This document shows, one piece after another, positions 5,504-12,512 of a stretch of 12,512 bases of DNA (its first letter is position 1; every line of letters starts with the position of its first letter). The stretch comes from Halothiobacillus neapolitanus. GTDB taxonomy: Bacteria; Pseudomonadota; Gammaproteobacteria; Halothiobacillales; Halothiobacillaceae. The notes beneath the pieces were generated by a model. The model did not search any database. It was given only the letters and a program-made list of their open reading frames with translations, and had not been told where the DNA came from. The position numbers and the translations under genes are program-made. The stretch is from positions 1 to 12,512 of the forward strand of contig DYLI01000040.1 in the NCBI GenBank assembly GCA_020722165.1, written 5' to 3'.

Positions 5504-7171
5504 TTAGTGCTTGGATGCACCCTCTGCACCGATACCCGTTTCCGAGCGTACAAATTGCGCGGTAAACGCGGCACGCTCAGCTTGAGCGCGGGCGCTCTTG
5601 TCGGTGACCGAGAAGAACCACGCCGCAATAAAGGCCGCTGGCATGGAGAAAATCGCCGGGTCTTTGTAGGGCACGATGGCTTCGCTGAATTTGAAGACAT
5701 CAACCCATACGGTTTTGGACAGAACCACCAGGATCACGGCGGTCAATAGACCTGCCAGTCCGCCCGCGACCGCGCCACGTGTGGTCAGGCCGCGCCAGTA
5801 GATGGCAAGGAACAGGACTGGGAAGTTGGCGGAGGCCGCGACGGCGAAGGCCAAGCCAACCATGAAGGCGATGTTTTGGTTCTCGAAGGCAATCCCTAGG
5901 AAAATCGCCACGATGCCTAAGACCACGGTGGCGTACTTGGAGATGCGCATTTCGGTCTGCTCATCGACGCGACCATGACGGAAGGCGCTGGCGTACAAGT
6001 CGTGTGACATGGCGCTCGCGCCCGCCAGGGTCAAACCAGACACCACGGCCAAAATGGTGGCAAAGGCGACCGCTGAGATGAAGCCGAGGAACAAATCGCC
6101 GCCAATGGCATGGCTGAGATGAATCGCCGCCATGTTATTGCCGCCGATAAGTTTCTTCGCCGCATCCAGATATTCCGGGTTGGTGGACACCATGACGATG
6201 GCACCGAAACCGATAATAAAGGTCAGGACGTAAAAGTAGCCGATAAAGCCGGTGGCGAAGAATACGGATTTGCGCGCTTCTTTTGCATCTTTAACAGTAA
6301 AGAAACGCATCAGGATGTGCGGCAAACCTGCAACACCAAACATCAAGGCTAGGCCTAGTGAAATGGCGGAAATGGGGTCTTTAATCAAGCTGCCCGGTGC
6401 CATAATCGCGTCGTGTTTCGGGCTGATTTCAATCGCCTTGGCAAACATGGCGTTAAAATCAAAACCAAACGACCACAGTACGGCGAGTGCCATAAAGGTT
6501 GCCCCGGAAAGCAGCAAAATGGCTTTAATAATTTGTACCCAAGTGGTGGCCAACATGCCGCCAAAGGTGACGTAAACAACCATCAACACGCCAACGATAA
6601 TCACCGCATAGCTATACGGCAGGCCGAACAGCGTTTCGATGAGTTTGCCCGCGCCGACCATTTGCGCAATCAAGTACATGGCCACAACGACCAAGGAGGC
6701 AATGGCAGCGACCGTGCGCACGGGGATTTGCGCCAAGCGATACGAGGCGACATCGGCAAAGGTGTATTTACCGAGGTTGCGCAGTTTTTCTGCCAGCAAA
6801 AACAGCATGATTGGCCAGCCGACGAGAAAGCCAATCGAGTAGATCAGACCGTCAAAGCCGTTGGCATACACCAATCCGGCGATACCAAGGAACGAGGCCG
6901 CAGACATGTAATCGCCCGCCAGTGCCAGACCGTTTTGCATACCGGTAATGCCGCCGCCTGCGGCGTAAAAGTCTTTGCTGGTGCGGGTGCGCTTGGCCGC
7001 CCAGTAGGTGATGCCCAACGTAGCCAGTACAAATACGAGGAACATGCTTACCGCCGCGACGTTGACGGATTTAGCCGTTGCGCTGTCGGCGGCGAGGGTG
7101 ATGCCGGTGTAGGCAAGTGCGGCGAGGCCAGCGGCCAGCATCATCGGACGCAGGATGAAAGATTGGCTCAT
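5504..7171 (-). CDS. actP: Cation/acetate symporter ActP (sodium:solute symporter family)
   Basis: This inner-membrane permease takes up acetate and other short monocarboxylates with a cation. It belongs to the SSF/SLC5 family. The 555 residues are close to the 549 of E. coli ActP. The N-terminus MSQSFILRPMMLAAGLAALAYTGITLAA looks like a signal peptide or extra helix, followed by about 13 membrane helices. Conserved segments include DFYAAGGGITGMQNGLALAGDYMSAASFLG (67-96), the region around VTFGGMLATTWVQIIKA, and GVAGLPHILMRFFTV. The start overlaps the yjcH stop by ATGA, so translation is probably coupled; GGGAG lies upstream as ribosome-binding site. The pair yjcH-actP is known from E. coli, where it follows acs, but no acetyl-CoA synthetase gene lies in this window. 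The gene ends just before the bidirectional terminator at 5452-5485. Confidence 0.96.
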   Translation of the reverse strand: MSQSFILRPMMLAAGLAALAYTGITLAADSATAKSVNVAAVSMFLVFVLATLGITYWAAKRTRTSKDFYAAGGGITGMQNGLALAGDYMSAASFLGIAGLVYANGFDGLIYSIGFLVGWPIMLFLLAEKLRNLGKYTFADVASYRLAQIPVRTVAAIASLVVVAMYLIAQMVGAGKLIETLFGLPYSYAVIIVGVLMVVYVTFGGMLATTWVQIIKAILLLSGATFMALAVLWSFGFDFNAMFAKAIEISPKHDAIMAPGSLIKDPISAISLGLALMFGVAGLPHILMRFFTVKDAKEARKSVFFATGFIGYFYVLTFIIGFGAIVMVSTNPEYLDAAKKLIGGNNMAAIHLSHAIGGDLFLGFISAVAFATILAVVSGLTLAGASAMSHDLYASAFRHGRVDEQTEMRISKYATVVLGIVAIFLGIAFENQNIAFMVGLAFAVAASANFPVLFLAIYWRGLTTRGAVAGGLAGLLTAVILVVLSKTVWVDVFKFSEAIVPYKDPAIFSMPAAFIAAWFFSVTDKSARAQAERAAFTAQFVRSETGIGAEGASKH

Positions 7172-7476
7172 TGCATGTGCTCCCGGAGTTCGGCGGTCAG
7201 GCGGTCAAATTCTTTGTTGGCGCGCATGATGTACATGCCGGTCATGCCAATGGCGATAAGGATGATAAGAAAGCCAGAAAGAATACCTACCGAGATCATC
7301 GAACCTGCGGCGATTTTGGTCGCCAAAAGAGCCGGGTTGAAGGCGATGAGCAGGATAAAGGCAAAATAAATGGCCATCATGATGATCGCCATCGTCCAGT
7401 TATAGCGGCTGCGCATGTCAACCAGTTCAACAAAACGCGCATCCGCATGGATTTGCGCGGCCAATTCAGGGCTCAT
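7168..7476 (-). CDS. yjcH: DUF485 inner-membrane protein YjcH, partner gene of actP
   Basis: This is a small membrane protein of the DUF485 family, almost always encoded next to actP. Its exact role is not known, but a link with the symporter is inferred from that pairing. The 102 residues have a polar N-terminus, one helix at about 27-46, a second at about 61-84 and a charged amphipathic end (RANKEFDRLTAELREHMQ). The ribosome-binding site AAGGAG (plus-strand CTCCTT at 7483-7488) is strong and well spaced. Its stop overlaps the actP start by four bases. The 86 bases upstream, after ycaO, hold no terminator. They contain only a weak promoter-like pair on the minus strand (TTGTCC at 7543-7538, TAGCCT at 7520-7515, spacer 17), so transcription could also come from ycaO. 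Confidence 0.94.
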   Translation of the reverse strand: MSPELAAQIHADARFVELVDMRSRYNWTMAIIMMAIYFAFILLIAFNPALLATKIAAGSMISVGILSGFLIILIAIGMTGMYIMRANKEFDRLTAELREHMQ

Positions 7477-7562
7477 GTCCGACTCCTTTGTGTTTCATTT
7501 TTGTGAAGGGGCGAAGGCTACGCTGCTTGTGTTCGTTGGACAATACCTTTGAAAATAAGCAG

Positions 7563-9323
7563 TTACTTATATGCAGCGCGCAAACGCTCGTAAGCTTGCA
7601 GCAGGAGAGCGTGCCTTTGCATCGCGCCATCGTTGCCAGAGAGCGCGGGTAGATCGGGAAAATGATCTTGGGCGTTGATTAAGCGTTCGGCGCGGGCGAA
7701 CAGCTCGCTGCCGTGCAAACGGCTGAGGACGGGGTGAAAATCTTCAATGTCCAACTCGGCTTCGGCATTAAAACGCAGCAGCTCGGTCACGGCGCGCAGT
7801 AAACGGGCGCGTGCAGCGGGTAGGCCGCCAAAATCCAGCGCCCATTGCAGATCAAGTAGCGCCTTCTTTTTCTTGCCCAGCGCCAGCAGCAGCCAGCCGC
7901 GCAGTTCGCCCACGCGGAACGTCGCCCACGCGGAACCTGTGTCCGCTAAAAGGCCAAGCAATTCGGCCACCGGCTGCTCATCGGCAAAGCCGATTTTTTC
8001 TAGTGCTCTGAGCAGGCTGCGTTGTTCGTCAGGATCAAGCTCGGGAAGGCGGCGAAGCCAGGTGCGCAGGAGCAGCGCGGCATTGCTGTTGTTTTCTTGC
8101 AGGTCAGTCGCCGGATAAACTTCGGAAAAGCCCGGAACCACAATGCGGCAGGCGTAGATGCCCAAGTGTGGCAGGTCAAGAATGTAGGCCTCCTTGTCTT
8201 CGGCGTGCAGCAGGCCGATAAGTTGCTGGAATTCTTCTTCCGTGCTGCCGCCAAAATCCCACTCGCTAAACTCGATATCAGCGTTGCGGTGGAAAAAGTC
8301 CCAGGCAATCAGGCCGCTGTGGTCGATAAAATGCGTTTCCATATTGGACGGGTCGGCCACCGCATCAAGATCAAACGAGGGTGGGTGAAAGTCGCCAAGC
8401 TGATTCAAATCGCGGCCTTGCAGCAGTTCAGTCAGCGTGCGCTCCAAGGCAACTTCAAAGCGTGGGTGTGCGCCCCAGGACGCGTACACGCCGCCGTTTT
8501 CCGGGTTGAGCAGAATAATGCTGAGTACCGGGTAGCGCCCGCCGAGTGAGGCATCCTTGACCAGAATCGGGAAGCCGCTGGCCTCGATGGCATCTATGGC
8601 GCGCATAACTTGCGGGTAGCGCGCCAAAACTTCGGCGGGCACATCAGGCAAACAAAGACCTTCGCTGACTACGCGATGGCGCACATGACGCTCGAAAATC
8701 TCGGCCAGACACTGCGTGCGTGCCTCCGAGGGCGTATTGCCTGCCGCCATGCCGTTGCTGGCAAATAGGTTGGCAAGAATATTCACCGGCACAAAGACTT
8801 CTGCGCCGTCGCTTTGGCGCACAAAGGGCAGGGCGCAAATGCCGCGCCCATTGAAACCCGCATTACGGTCGAGCAACTGGGCGGCGGTAAGCTCGCCATG
8901 CGGATTCCAGGCTTCAAGCATGGCGGCATCCATTAGCCCTGCACCAACGGCCTTGTCGATGGACTTTCTATGGCCTTTTCCTTGGGCCAACGGAAACCAG
9001 CGTTCACGCGGATGGTGTACCCAATCCGCTTGCGCCAGTGCATCGCCCAAATCGTAATCGGAAAAGAAATACTGTGTGGCCAGGCGCTCAAAGAACTCAC
9101 CCAAGGCCGAAGCCAGCGCGGCTTTGCGACTTGCACCCTTGCCGTTGGTGAACAGAAACGGCGCGTTTTTGTCGCGGATATGAACCGACCAGACATGCGG
9201 CACGGGGTTGAGCCAGCGTGCTTCTTCGATGTCGAAGCCGAGTTCGGCGAGGCGGGCGAACATGCGCTCGATGGAGACTTCAAGCGCGGCATCTTTGCCG
9301 GTGATGAAAGTTTGTTCGGTCAT
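7563..9323 (-). CDS. ycaO: YcaO protein, E. coli type (ATP-dependent YcaO-fold enzyme)
   Basis: YcaO-fold enzymes use ATP to activate peptide backbone amides, for example in azoline and thioamide formation. E. coli YcaO has been linked genetically to RimO-dependent methylthiolation of ribosomal protein S12, but its own reaction is unsettled. From ATG 9323 the protein has 586 residues, the same length as E. coli YcaO, and begins MTEQTFITGKDAALE. ATP/Mg-binding signatures are present: ALGEFFER (73-80; Glu76, Glu79) and GNTPSEARTQCLAEIFERHV (195-214; Glu200, Gln204, Glu208, Glu211). The C-terminal third is helical, Leu/Ala-rich and TPR-like, as in E. coli YcaO. The C-terminus is not the proline-rich tail of cyclodehydratases, and no precursor-peptide or E1-like gene is nearby, which argues against a natural-product cluster. 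An upstream ATG at 9356 would add 11 residues. I chose 9323 because it gives the homologous N-terminus, has AGGA 8 bases upstream, and overlaps the preceding stop as ATGA. Confidence 0.95.
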   Translation of the reverse strand: MTEQTFITGKDAALEVSIERMFARLAELGFDIEEARWLNPVPHVWSVHIRDKNAPFLFTNGKGASRKAALASALGEFFERLATQYFFSDYDLGDALAQADWVHHPRERWFPLAQGKGHRKSIDKAVGAGLMDAAMLEAWNPHGELTAAQLLDRNAGFNGRGICALPFVRQSDGAEVFVPVNILANLFASNGMAAGNTPSEARTQCLAEIFERHVRHRVVSEGLCLPDVPAEVLARYPQVMRAIDAIEASGFPILVKDASLGGRYPVLSIILLNPENGGVYASWGAHPRFEVALERTLTELLQGRDLNQLGDFHPPSFDLDAVADPSNMETHFIDHSGLIAWDFFHRNADIEFSEWDFGGSTEEEFQQLIGLLHAEDKEAYILDLPHLGIYACRIVVPGFSEVYPATDLQENNSNAALLLRTWLRRLPELDPDEQRSLLRALEKIGFADEQPVAELLGLLADTGSAWATFRVGELRGWLLLALGKKKKALLDLQWALDFGGLPAARARLLRAVTELLRFNAEAELDIEDFHPVLSRLHGSELFARAERLINAQDHFPDLPALSGNDGAMQRHALLLQAYERLRAAYK

Positions 9324-9703
9324 GCTGGTTGTCCTGTGCGAATAATCAGCCCGCAACCCACCCGTCGGCCTTCGCTGGCGAGAATATTGTAAATGCGGCA
9401 GGCGGTGGGTGTGTTGACGAACTCCAGGCCTAAGCCGTGGCGGGCAAAGAAACGCATCACGCTTGGGCTAGGCATACAGGGTTTTGCGCCGGTGCCGATA
9501 ACGATTAACTCAGGCTCGTCGGTAAGCAGTGGAGCTAGATTCTCATCATTAAGCTGGTTGGCCTCGTCCACGAGCCAATCCAAGCGCTGATTAGGTGTGA
9601 GAATGAAGCTGGTCACATGCCGTTCGTTGTTCAGAATAATGTGTGCATCACCATAACTTTGAATCACGAAGCGTTGGTCGCTGGTATTGAGGTGTAGTTT
9701 CAC
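9320..9703 (-). CDS. Mth938-like (DUF498) domain protein
   Basis: This 127-residue protein belongs to the Mth938/DUF498 family, which includes bacterial Xcc1710-like proteins and the human proteins NDUFAF3 and AAMDC. No enzymatic reaction is established. Family features are ELIVIGTG (65-72), a basic segment ending in the glycine turn RHGLGLEF (88-95), and NTPTACRIYNILASEGRRV (97-115), which normally carries the T-AACR-YN-LA-EGR pattern. It starts with GTG (plus strand CAC at 9701-9703), and AAGG lies upstream at a rather long distance. No better start exists. Its stop overlaps the ycaO start by four bases (ATGA at 9323-9320), so the two are very likely translated together and may act together. 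It is divergent from alaA. Confidence 0.9.
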   Translation of the reverse strand: MKLHLNTSDQRFVIQSYGDAHIILNNERHVTSFILTPNQRLDWLVDEANQLNDENLAPLLTDEPELIVIGTGAKPCMPSPSVMRFFARHGLGLEFVNTPTACRIYNILASEGRRVGCGLIIRTGQPA

Positions 9704-9752
9704 GGCGAGTTCTTACCTTTGGGAGCATTTGGGGTGTGCGCAAATCCTGCGT

Positions 9753-9781
9753 TTGACAGTTTAAGGGCTGCGCCCTAATGT
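9753..9781 (+). promoter_or_regulatory. Probable sigma-70 promoter of alaA
   Basis: A perfect -35 box TTGACA (9753-9758) is followed after 17 bases by TAATGT (9776-9781), a poor -10 box. An inverted repeat AGGGC-TGC-GCCCT (9764-9776) fills the spacer and could be an operator. The site lies in the 115-base divergent gap between the Mth938-like gene and alaA. Confidence 0.45.
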
Positions 9782-9818
9782 TGCTCGCTTCCTATAACAA
9801 ATTCACCGTGTGATCGCC

Positions 9819-11057
9819 ATGTCCAATGTTCAGCTCAATCCCGTGCGTAAATCCTCCAAACTAGCCAATGTCTGCTACGACATTCGCGGGCCGGTGATGG
9901 CGCGAGCGCAGCAGATGGAGGAAGAGGGGCATCGCATCATCAAGCTGAATATTGGTAACCCCGCACCGTTCGGCTTTGAAGCGCCGGAAGAAATCATGCA
10001 GGACGTGATTTTGAATCTGGGCAGTGCCTCCGGTTATTCCGATTCCAAGGGGTTGTTTTCCGCGCGCAAGGCCATCATGCACTACACCCAGACCAAGGGC
10101 ATACGCGGGGTCAAGATTGACGATATTTACATTGGTAACGGCGTGTCCGAGCTGATTGTCATGGCGATGCAGGCTCTGCTGAATAACGATGACGAGGTGC
10201 TGGTTCCTGCGCCGGATTATCCACTGTGGACGGCGGCGGTGACGTTGGCGAGTGGTACGGCGCGGCATTATGTGTGCGATGAGCAATCCGGTTGGTTTCC
10301 CGATATTGAGGATATTCGCAGCAAGATCAGCTCCAAAACGCGCGCGATTGTGCTCATTAACCCCAATAACCCGACCGGGGCGGTGTATCCCAAAGAAGTG
10401 CTGGAGCAGGTGATTCAGGTGGCGCGTGAGCATCAGCTGATTATTTACGCCGATGAAATCTACGACAAAGTGCTGTACGACGGTGTTGAACACACCTCCA
10501 TTGCCTCCCTGGCCGATGACGTGCTGTTTGTGACCTTTGGTGGATTGTCGAAGAACTACCGTGCGGCGGGCTATCGTGCCGGCTGGTTGATTGTCTCCGG
10601 CGACAAGCGCCATGCGCGTGACTATATTGAAGGCTTGACCATGCTGGCCTCGATGCGCCTGTGCTCGAATGTACCAGCACAACATGCGATTCAAACCGCG
10701 CTTGGTGGCTATCAAAGCATTAACGATTTGGTCACGACAGGCGGGCGCTTGTTGCGTCAGCGTGATCTGGCGCATGAAATGCTGACTGCAATTCCCGGTG
10801 TGAGCTGCGTCAAACCGCAGGGCGCTTTGTACATGTTCCCGCGCCTTGACCCTGTGATGTATCCGATTGCGGATGACCGTCAGTTTATTCTGGAATTGCT
10901 GGAAGAAGAGCGCGTACTCGTGGTGCAGGGCAGCGGTTTTAACTGGTTCGCCCCCGATCATATTCGCTTGGTATTTTTGCCGAATGTGGATGATTTGACC
11001 GAAGCCATTCAACGCATTGAGCGCTTTTTGGAGCAGTACCGCCGTCGTTATCGCTAG
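9819..11057 (+). CDS. alaA: Alanine aminotransferase AlaA (class I/II, PLP-dependent)
   Basis: This enzyme makes alanine from pyruvate with glutamate as amino donor, in the cytoplasm. It is close to E. coli AlaA (YfbQ) along its whole length: 412 residues here and 405 there. Landmarks counted from ATG 9819 are SSKLANVCYDIRGPV near the N-terminus, KLNIGNPAPFGF (42-53), IYIGNGVSELIV, PAPDYPLWTAAV (130-141), INPNNPTGAVY (180-190), YADEIYDKVLYD with the PLP-contacting Asp212, and FGGLSKNYR with the Schiff-base Lys245. The C-terminal domain has LASMRLCSNVPAQHAIQTALGGYQSI and GALYMFPRLDP. A GTG at 9810 in frame would add three residues, but the ATG matches homologues. Neither start has a clear ribosome-binding site. 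No terminator is seen before the receptor gene 77 bases downstream. Confidence 0.95.
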   Translation: MSNVQLNPVRKSSKLANVCYDIRGPVMARAQQMEEEGHRIIKLNIGNPAPFGFEAPEEIMQDVILNLGSASGYSDSKGLFSARKAIMHYTQTKGIRGVKIDDIYIGNGVSELIVMAMQALLNNDDEVLVPAPDYPLWTAAVTLASGTARHYVCDEQSGWFPDIEDIRSKISSKTRAIVLINPNNPTGAVYPKEVLEQVIQVAREHQLIIYADEIYDKVLYDGVEHTSIASLADDVLFVTFGGLSKNYRAAGYRAGWLIVSGDKRHARDYIEGLTMLASMRLCSNVPAQHAIQTALGGYQSINDLVTTGGRLLRQRDLAHEMLTAIPGVSCVKPQGALYMFPRLDPVMYPIADDRQFILELLEEERVLVVQGSGFNWFAPDHIRLVFLPNVDDLTEAIQRIERFLEQYRRRYR

Positions 11058-11070
11058 TTATTGCTTGTTG

Positions 11071-11101
11071 TTGCACGGCTTTTGTGGTTTCAGGCTATAT
11101 T
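11071..11101 (+). promoter_or_regulatory. Candidate promoter of the TonB-dependent receptor gene
   Basis: TTGCAC (11071-11076) and TATATT (11096-11101) are good boxes, but the spacer is 19 bases, longer than ideal. An inverted repeat TTCAC-GCAA-GTGAA (11100-11113) overlaps the end of the -10 box and the expected start site, as an operator might. It is not a recognisable Fur box. Confidence 0.4.
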
Positions 11102-11134
11102 CACGCAAGTGAACCCAGAAATCAGGCTGACATT

Positions 11135-12512
11135 ATGTGTGTCCCGCGTCTTAAATTAAGTTTTTTAGCCTTAGTTCTGGGATTGGGGCTTGGTTTTGAG
11201 TCGCTTGCGCAAGAACAAGCCGCTTTGAGTGATCCGAGCGCTGAAGCCCTGTTTGAAGATATGCCCTTGGTGTTGACGGCTTCGCGCATGGCGCAATCTG
11301 CACTGGATGCGCCCGCCTCGATTTTCGTGATTGACCGCGAGATGATTGACGCTTCGGGCTTTACCGAAATTCATGATCTTTTGCGCTTGGTGCCGGGCTA
11401 TTTGGTGACCGATTGGCCCGATGGTCAACCAAGCGTTGCCAACCATGGTTTGGGCGATGCGCATGGCTATCGTCTCAAAGTCATGCTCGACGGCACCGCA
11501 ATTAATAACCCCCTGCGTGGGGTTGTGTTGTGGACGGATCTTCCATTGCGCGTGGATGATATTCAGCGCATTGAAGTGATTCTTGGGCCGAACGGCGCGG
11601 CCTACGGTGCGGGCGCGTTTCAAGGCGTGGTGAATATCATTACCCGCTCGCCTGTCACTGAGTCCGGTGTGAGCTTTATCGGGCGTGCTGCCGCCGAAGG
11701 GAAATACGACGACGCGCAGTTGCGGGTGAGCAGTGGTTCTGATGAACAGCTCAGTTGGCGCATGAGTGCTTCGCGCCGCCAGATTCAGACTTTTGAAAGC
11801 TACAACAATGAATCCATGGAGCAGATCGAGCGCAGTGTCGTCAATGCGTTTGCCACGCTGCGGGTCAATGCCACGGATGAACTCAGTGTGCAACTTGGTT
11901 TGACGGACGGTGATGACACTCGTGGTTATCCCAATGGTCGGTTTGCGCCTATTCATGACGAAAGCGTGCAGGAGCGTTTTCTCAAGCTCGCGTGGCAGCG
12001 TAGTTTCAATGCCGAATCCGAGCTATCCGTGAAGTATTCACACCAGGGGCATGAAACCAATGGCCAATGGAATGCACGGGTGGCGGGAAGCCCCTTGGTG
12101 TATATCGACTTTGATACCACCCGCGATGCGCTTGAGTTTCAGTATTTCGATCGTATTACGCCAGAGTTGAAGTACCTGGTTGGTGCGGAGTTAAGCCAGG
12201 AAAGTGCGCAATCACTTCACTATTTTTCATCGGATGAAACTTTCCGTGAACAAAATACCCAGATTTTCGGCAATTTGGACTGGTCGCCGCAGACCGATTT
12301 AAGTGTCAATCTTGGCGGCAATCTTGAATATAACTCCTACAGCGGGAAATTATTTTCGCCACGTTTGGCCATGAATTATAAAATTGACCCGAATTCGACT
12401 GTGCGGCTTTCCACTGGTCAGGCTTACCGTCGTCCATCAATATTGGAGGCCTATGCGAATGAATCCCTGATATTTAATGGTCAGGTGATTGATACGGGTT
12501 TGCGCTCTTTAA
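11135..12512 (+). CDS. TonB-dependent outer-membrane receptor (3' end outside window)
   Basis: This is an outer-membrane beta-barrel receptor for active uptake of a scarce ligand, driven by TonB-ExbB-ExbD. The frame is open to the window edge, giving 459 residues of a protein normally about 600-750. It begins with a signal peptide (MCVPRLKLSFLALVLGLGLG, cleavage likely after Ala25). MPLVLTAS at 43-50 may be the TonB box. The plug domain follows at about 55-172, with ASIFVIDREMIDASGF, the segment DLLRLVPGYLV, KVMLDGTAINN and IQRIEVILGPNGAAYGAGAFQGVVNIITRSP. The barrel begins near 180, with alternating strands rich in aromatic residues (LNLGGNLEYNSYSG-like repeats) and RLSTGQAYRRPSILEAY near the edge, a common motif in this family. 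The ligand cannot be told; siderophore, vitamin or sugar are all possible. The ATG has only a weak ribosome-binding site (AGG about 9 bases upstream). Confidence 0.9.
   Translation, partial: MCVPRLKLSFLALVLGLGLGFESLAQEQAALSDPSAEALFEDMPLVLTASRMAQSALDAPASIFVIDREMIDASGFTEIHDLLRLVPGYLVTDWPDGQPSVANHGLGDAHGYRLKVMLDGTAINNPLRGVVLWTDLPLRVDDIQRIEVILGPNGAAYGAGAFQGVVNIITRSPVTESGVSFIGRAAAEGKYDDAQLRVSSGSDEQLSWRMSASRRQIQTFESYNNESMEQIERSVVNAFATLRVNATDELSVQLGLTDGDDTRGYPNGRFAPIHDESVQERFLKLAWQRSFNAESELSVKYSHQGHETNGQWNARVAGSPLVYIDFDTTRDALEFQYFDRITPELKYLVGAELSQESAQSLHYFSSDETFREQNTQIFGNLDWSPQTDLSVNLGGNLEYNSYSGKLFSPRLAMNYKIDPNSTVRLSTGQAYRRPSILEAYANESLIFNGQVIDTGLRSL

Noticed and set aside
6413..7369. Open frame of 318 codons on the plus strand
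   Set aside because: It is antisense to actP and yjcH. The composition (Gly, His, Asn, Asp-rich) is that of the complement of membrane-protein codons, and no ribosome-binding site is seen.
9324..9356. Upstream ATG at 9356 as start of ycaO
   Set aside because: It would add 11 residues not found in E. coli YcaO and overlap the Mth938-like gene by 37 bases. The ATG at 9323 has a ribosome-binding site and an ATGA overlap.
7563..9703. Thiazole/oxazole-modified peptide (TOMM) biosynthesis cluster
   Set aside because: YcaO here is the E. coli type and lacks a proline-rich C-terminus. There is no precursor peptide, E1-like or dehydrogenase gene around it.
9861..11012. Long open frame (383 codons) on the minus strand
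   Set aside because: It is fully antisense to alaA, which matches AlaA along its whole length. The predicted protein is rich in His, Arg and Gln with no recognisable domain.
11171..11956. Open frame of 261 codons on the minus strand
   Set aside because: It is antisense to the TonB-dependent receptor, whose plug motifs are unambiguous.

Overview
The window looks like chromosomal DNA from a gammaproteobacterium outside the Enterobacterales. The main evidence is the order alaS (3' end) - lysC - csrA - tRNA-Ser(GCU), which is conserved in groups such as the pseudomonads, together with E. coli-type YcaO, YjgR, ActP/YjcH and AlaA proteins. Base composition is moderately GC-rich by eye and even across the genes. 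I cannot name the genus. No transposase, integrase, phage gene, CRISPR array or defence gene is visible, and there is no gene-free stretch longer than 300 bases.

Layout. Bases 1-2551 run rightward: the end of alanyl-tRNA synthetase, aspartokinase, the RNA-binding regulator CsrA and a tRNA-Ser with its own strong promoter. Between 2552 and 2746 lie two terminator hairpins that separate this block from leftward genes. Leftward from 4806 to 2747 are the HerA/YjgR-like ATPase and the ribosomal protein pair rpmB-rpmG, which has its own consensus promoter. A small membrane protein of unknown function runs rightward (4911-5432) and ends at a bidirectional terminator. From 9703 back to 5504 there is a leftward series: Mth938-like protein, YcaO, YjcH (DUF485) and the ActP acetate symporter. 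The first pair and the last pair each overlap by the four bases ATGA. Rightward again are alanine aminotransferase AlaA (9819-11057) and a TonB-dependent outer-membrane receptor that runs off the window end.

Functions. Most genes are core metabolism and translation: tRNA charging (AlaRS), serine decoding, the L28 and L33 ribosomal proteins, entry into the aspartate amino-acid family (LysC), alanine formation (AlaA), acetate uptake (ActP/YjcH) and global post-transcriptional control (CsrA). YcaO, the Mth938-like protein, YjgR and the membrane protein are conserved but poorly understood.

I found no convincing wholly new system. The points most worth checking are the ATGA-coupled Mth938-like/YcaO pair, an internal ribosome-binding site and start in lysC that would give a separate regulatory subunit, the hairpins in the lysC and rpmB leaders, and inverted repeats overlapping the promoters of the tRNA, alaA and receptor genes.
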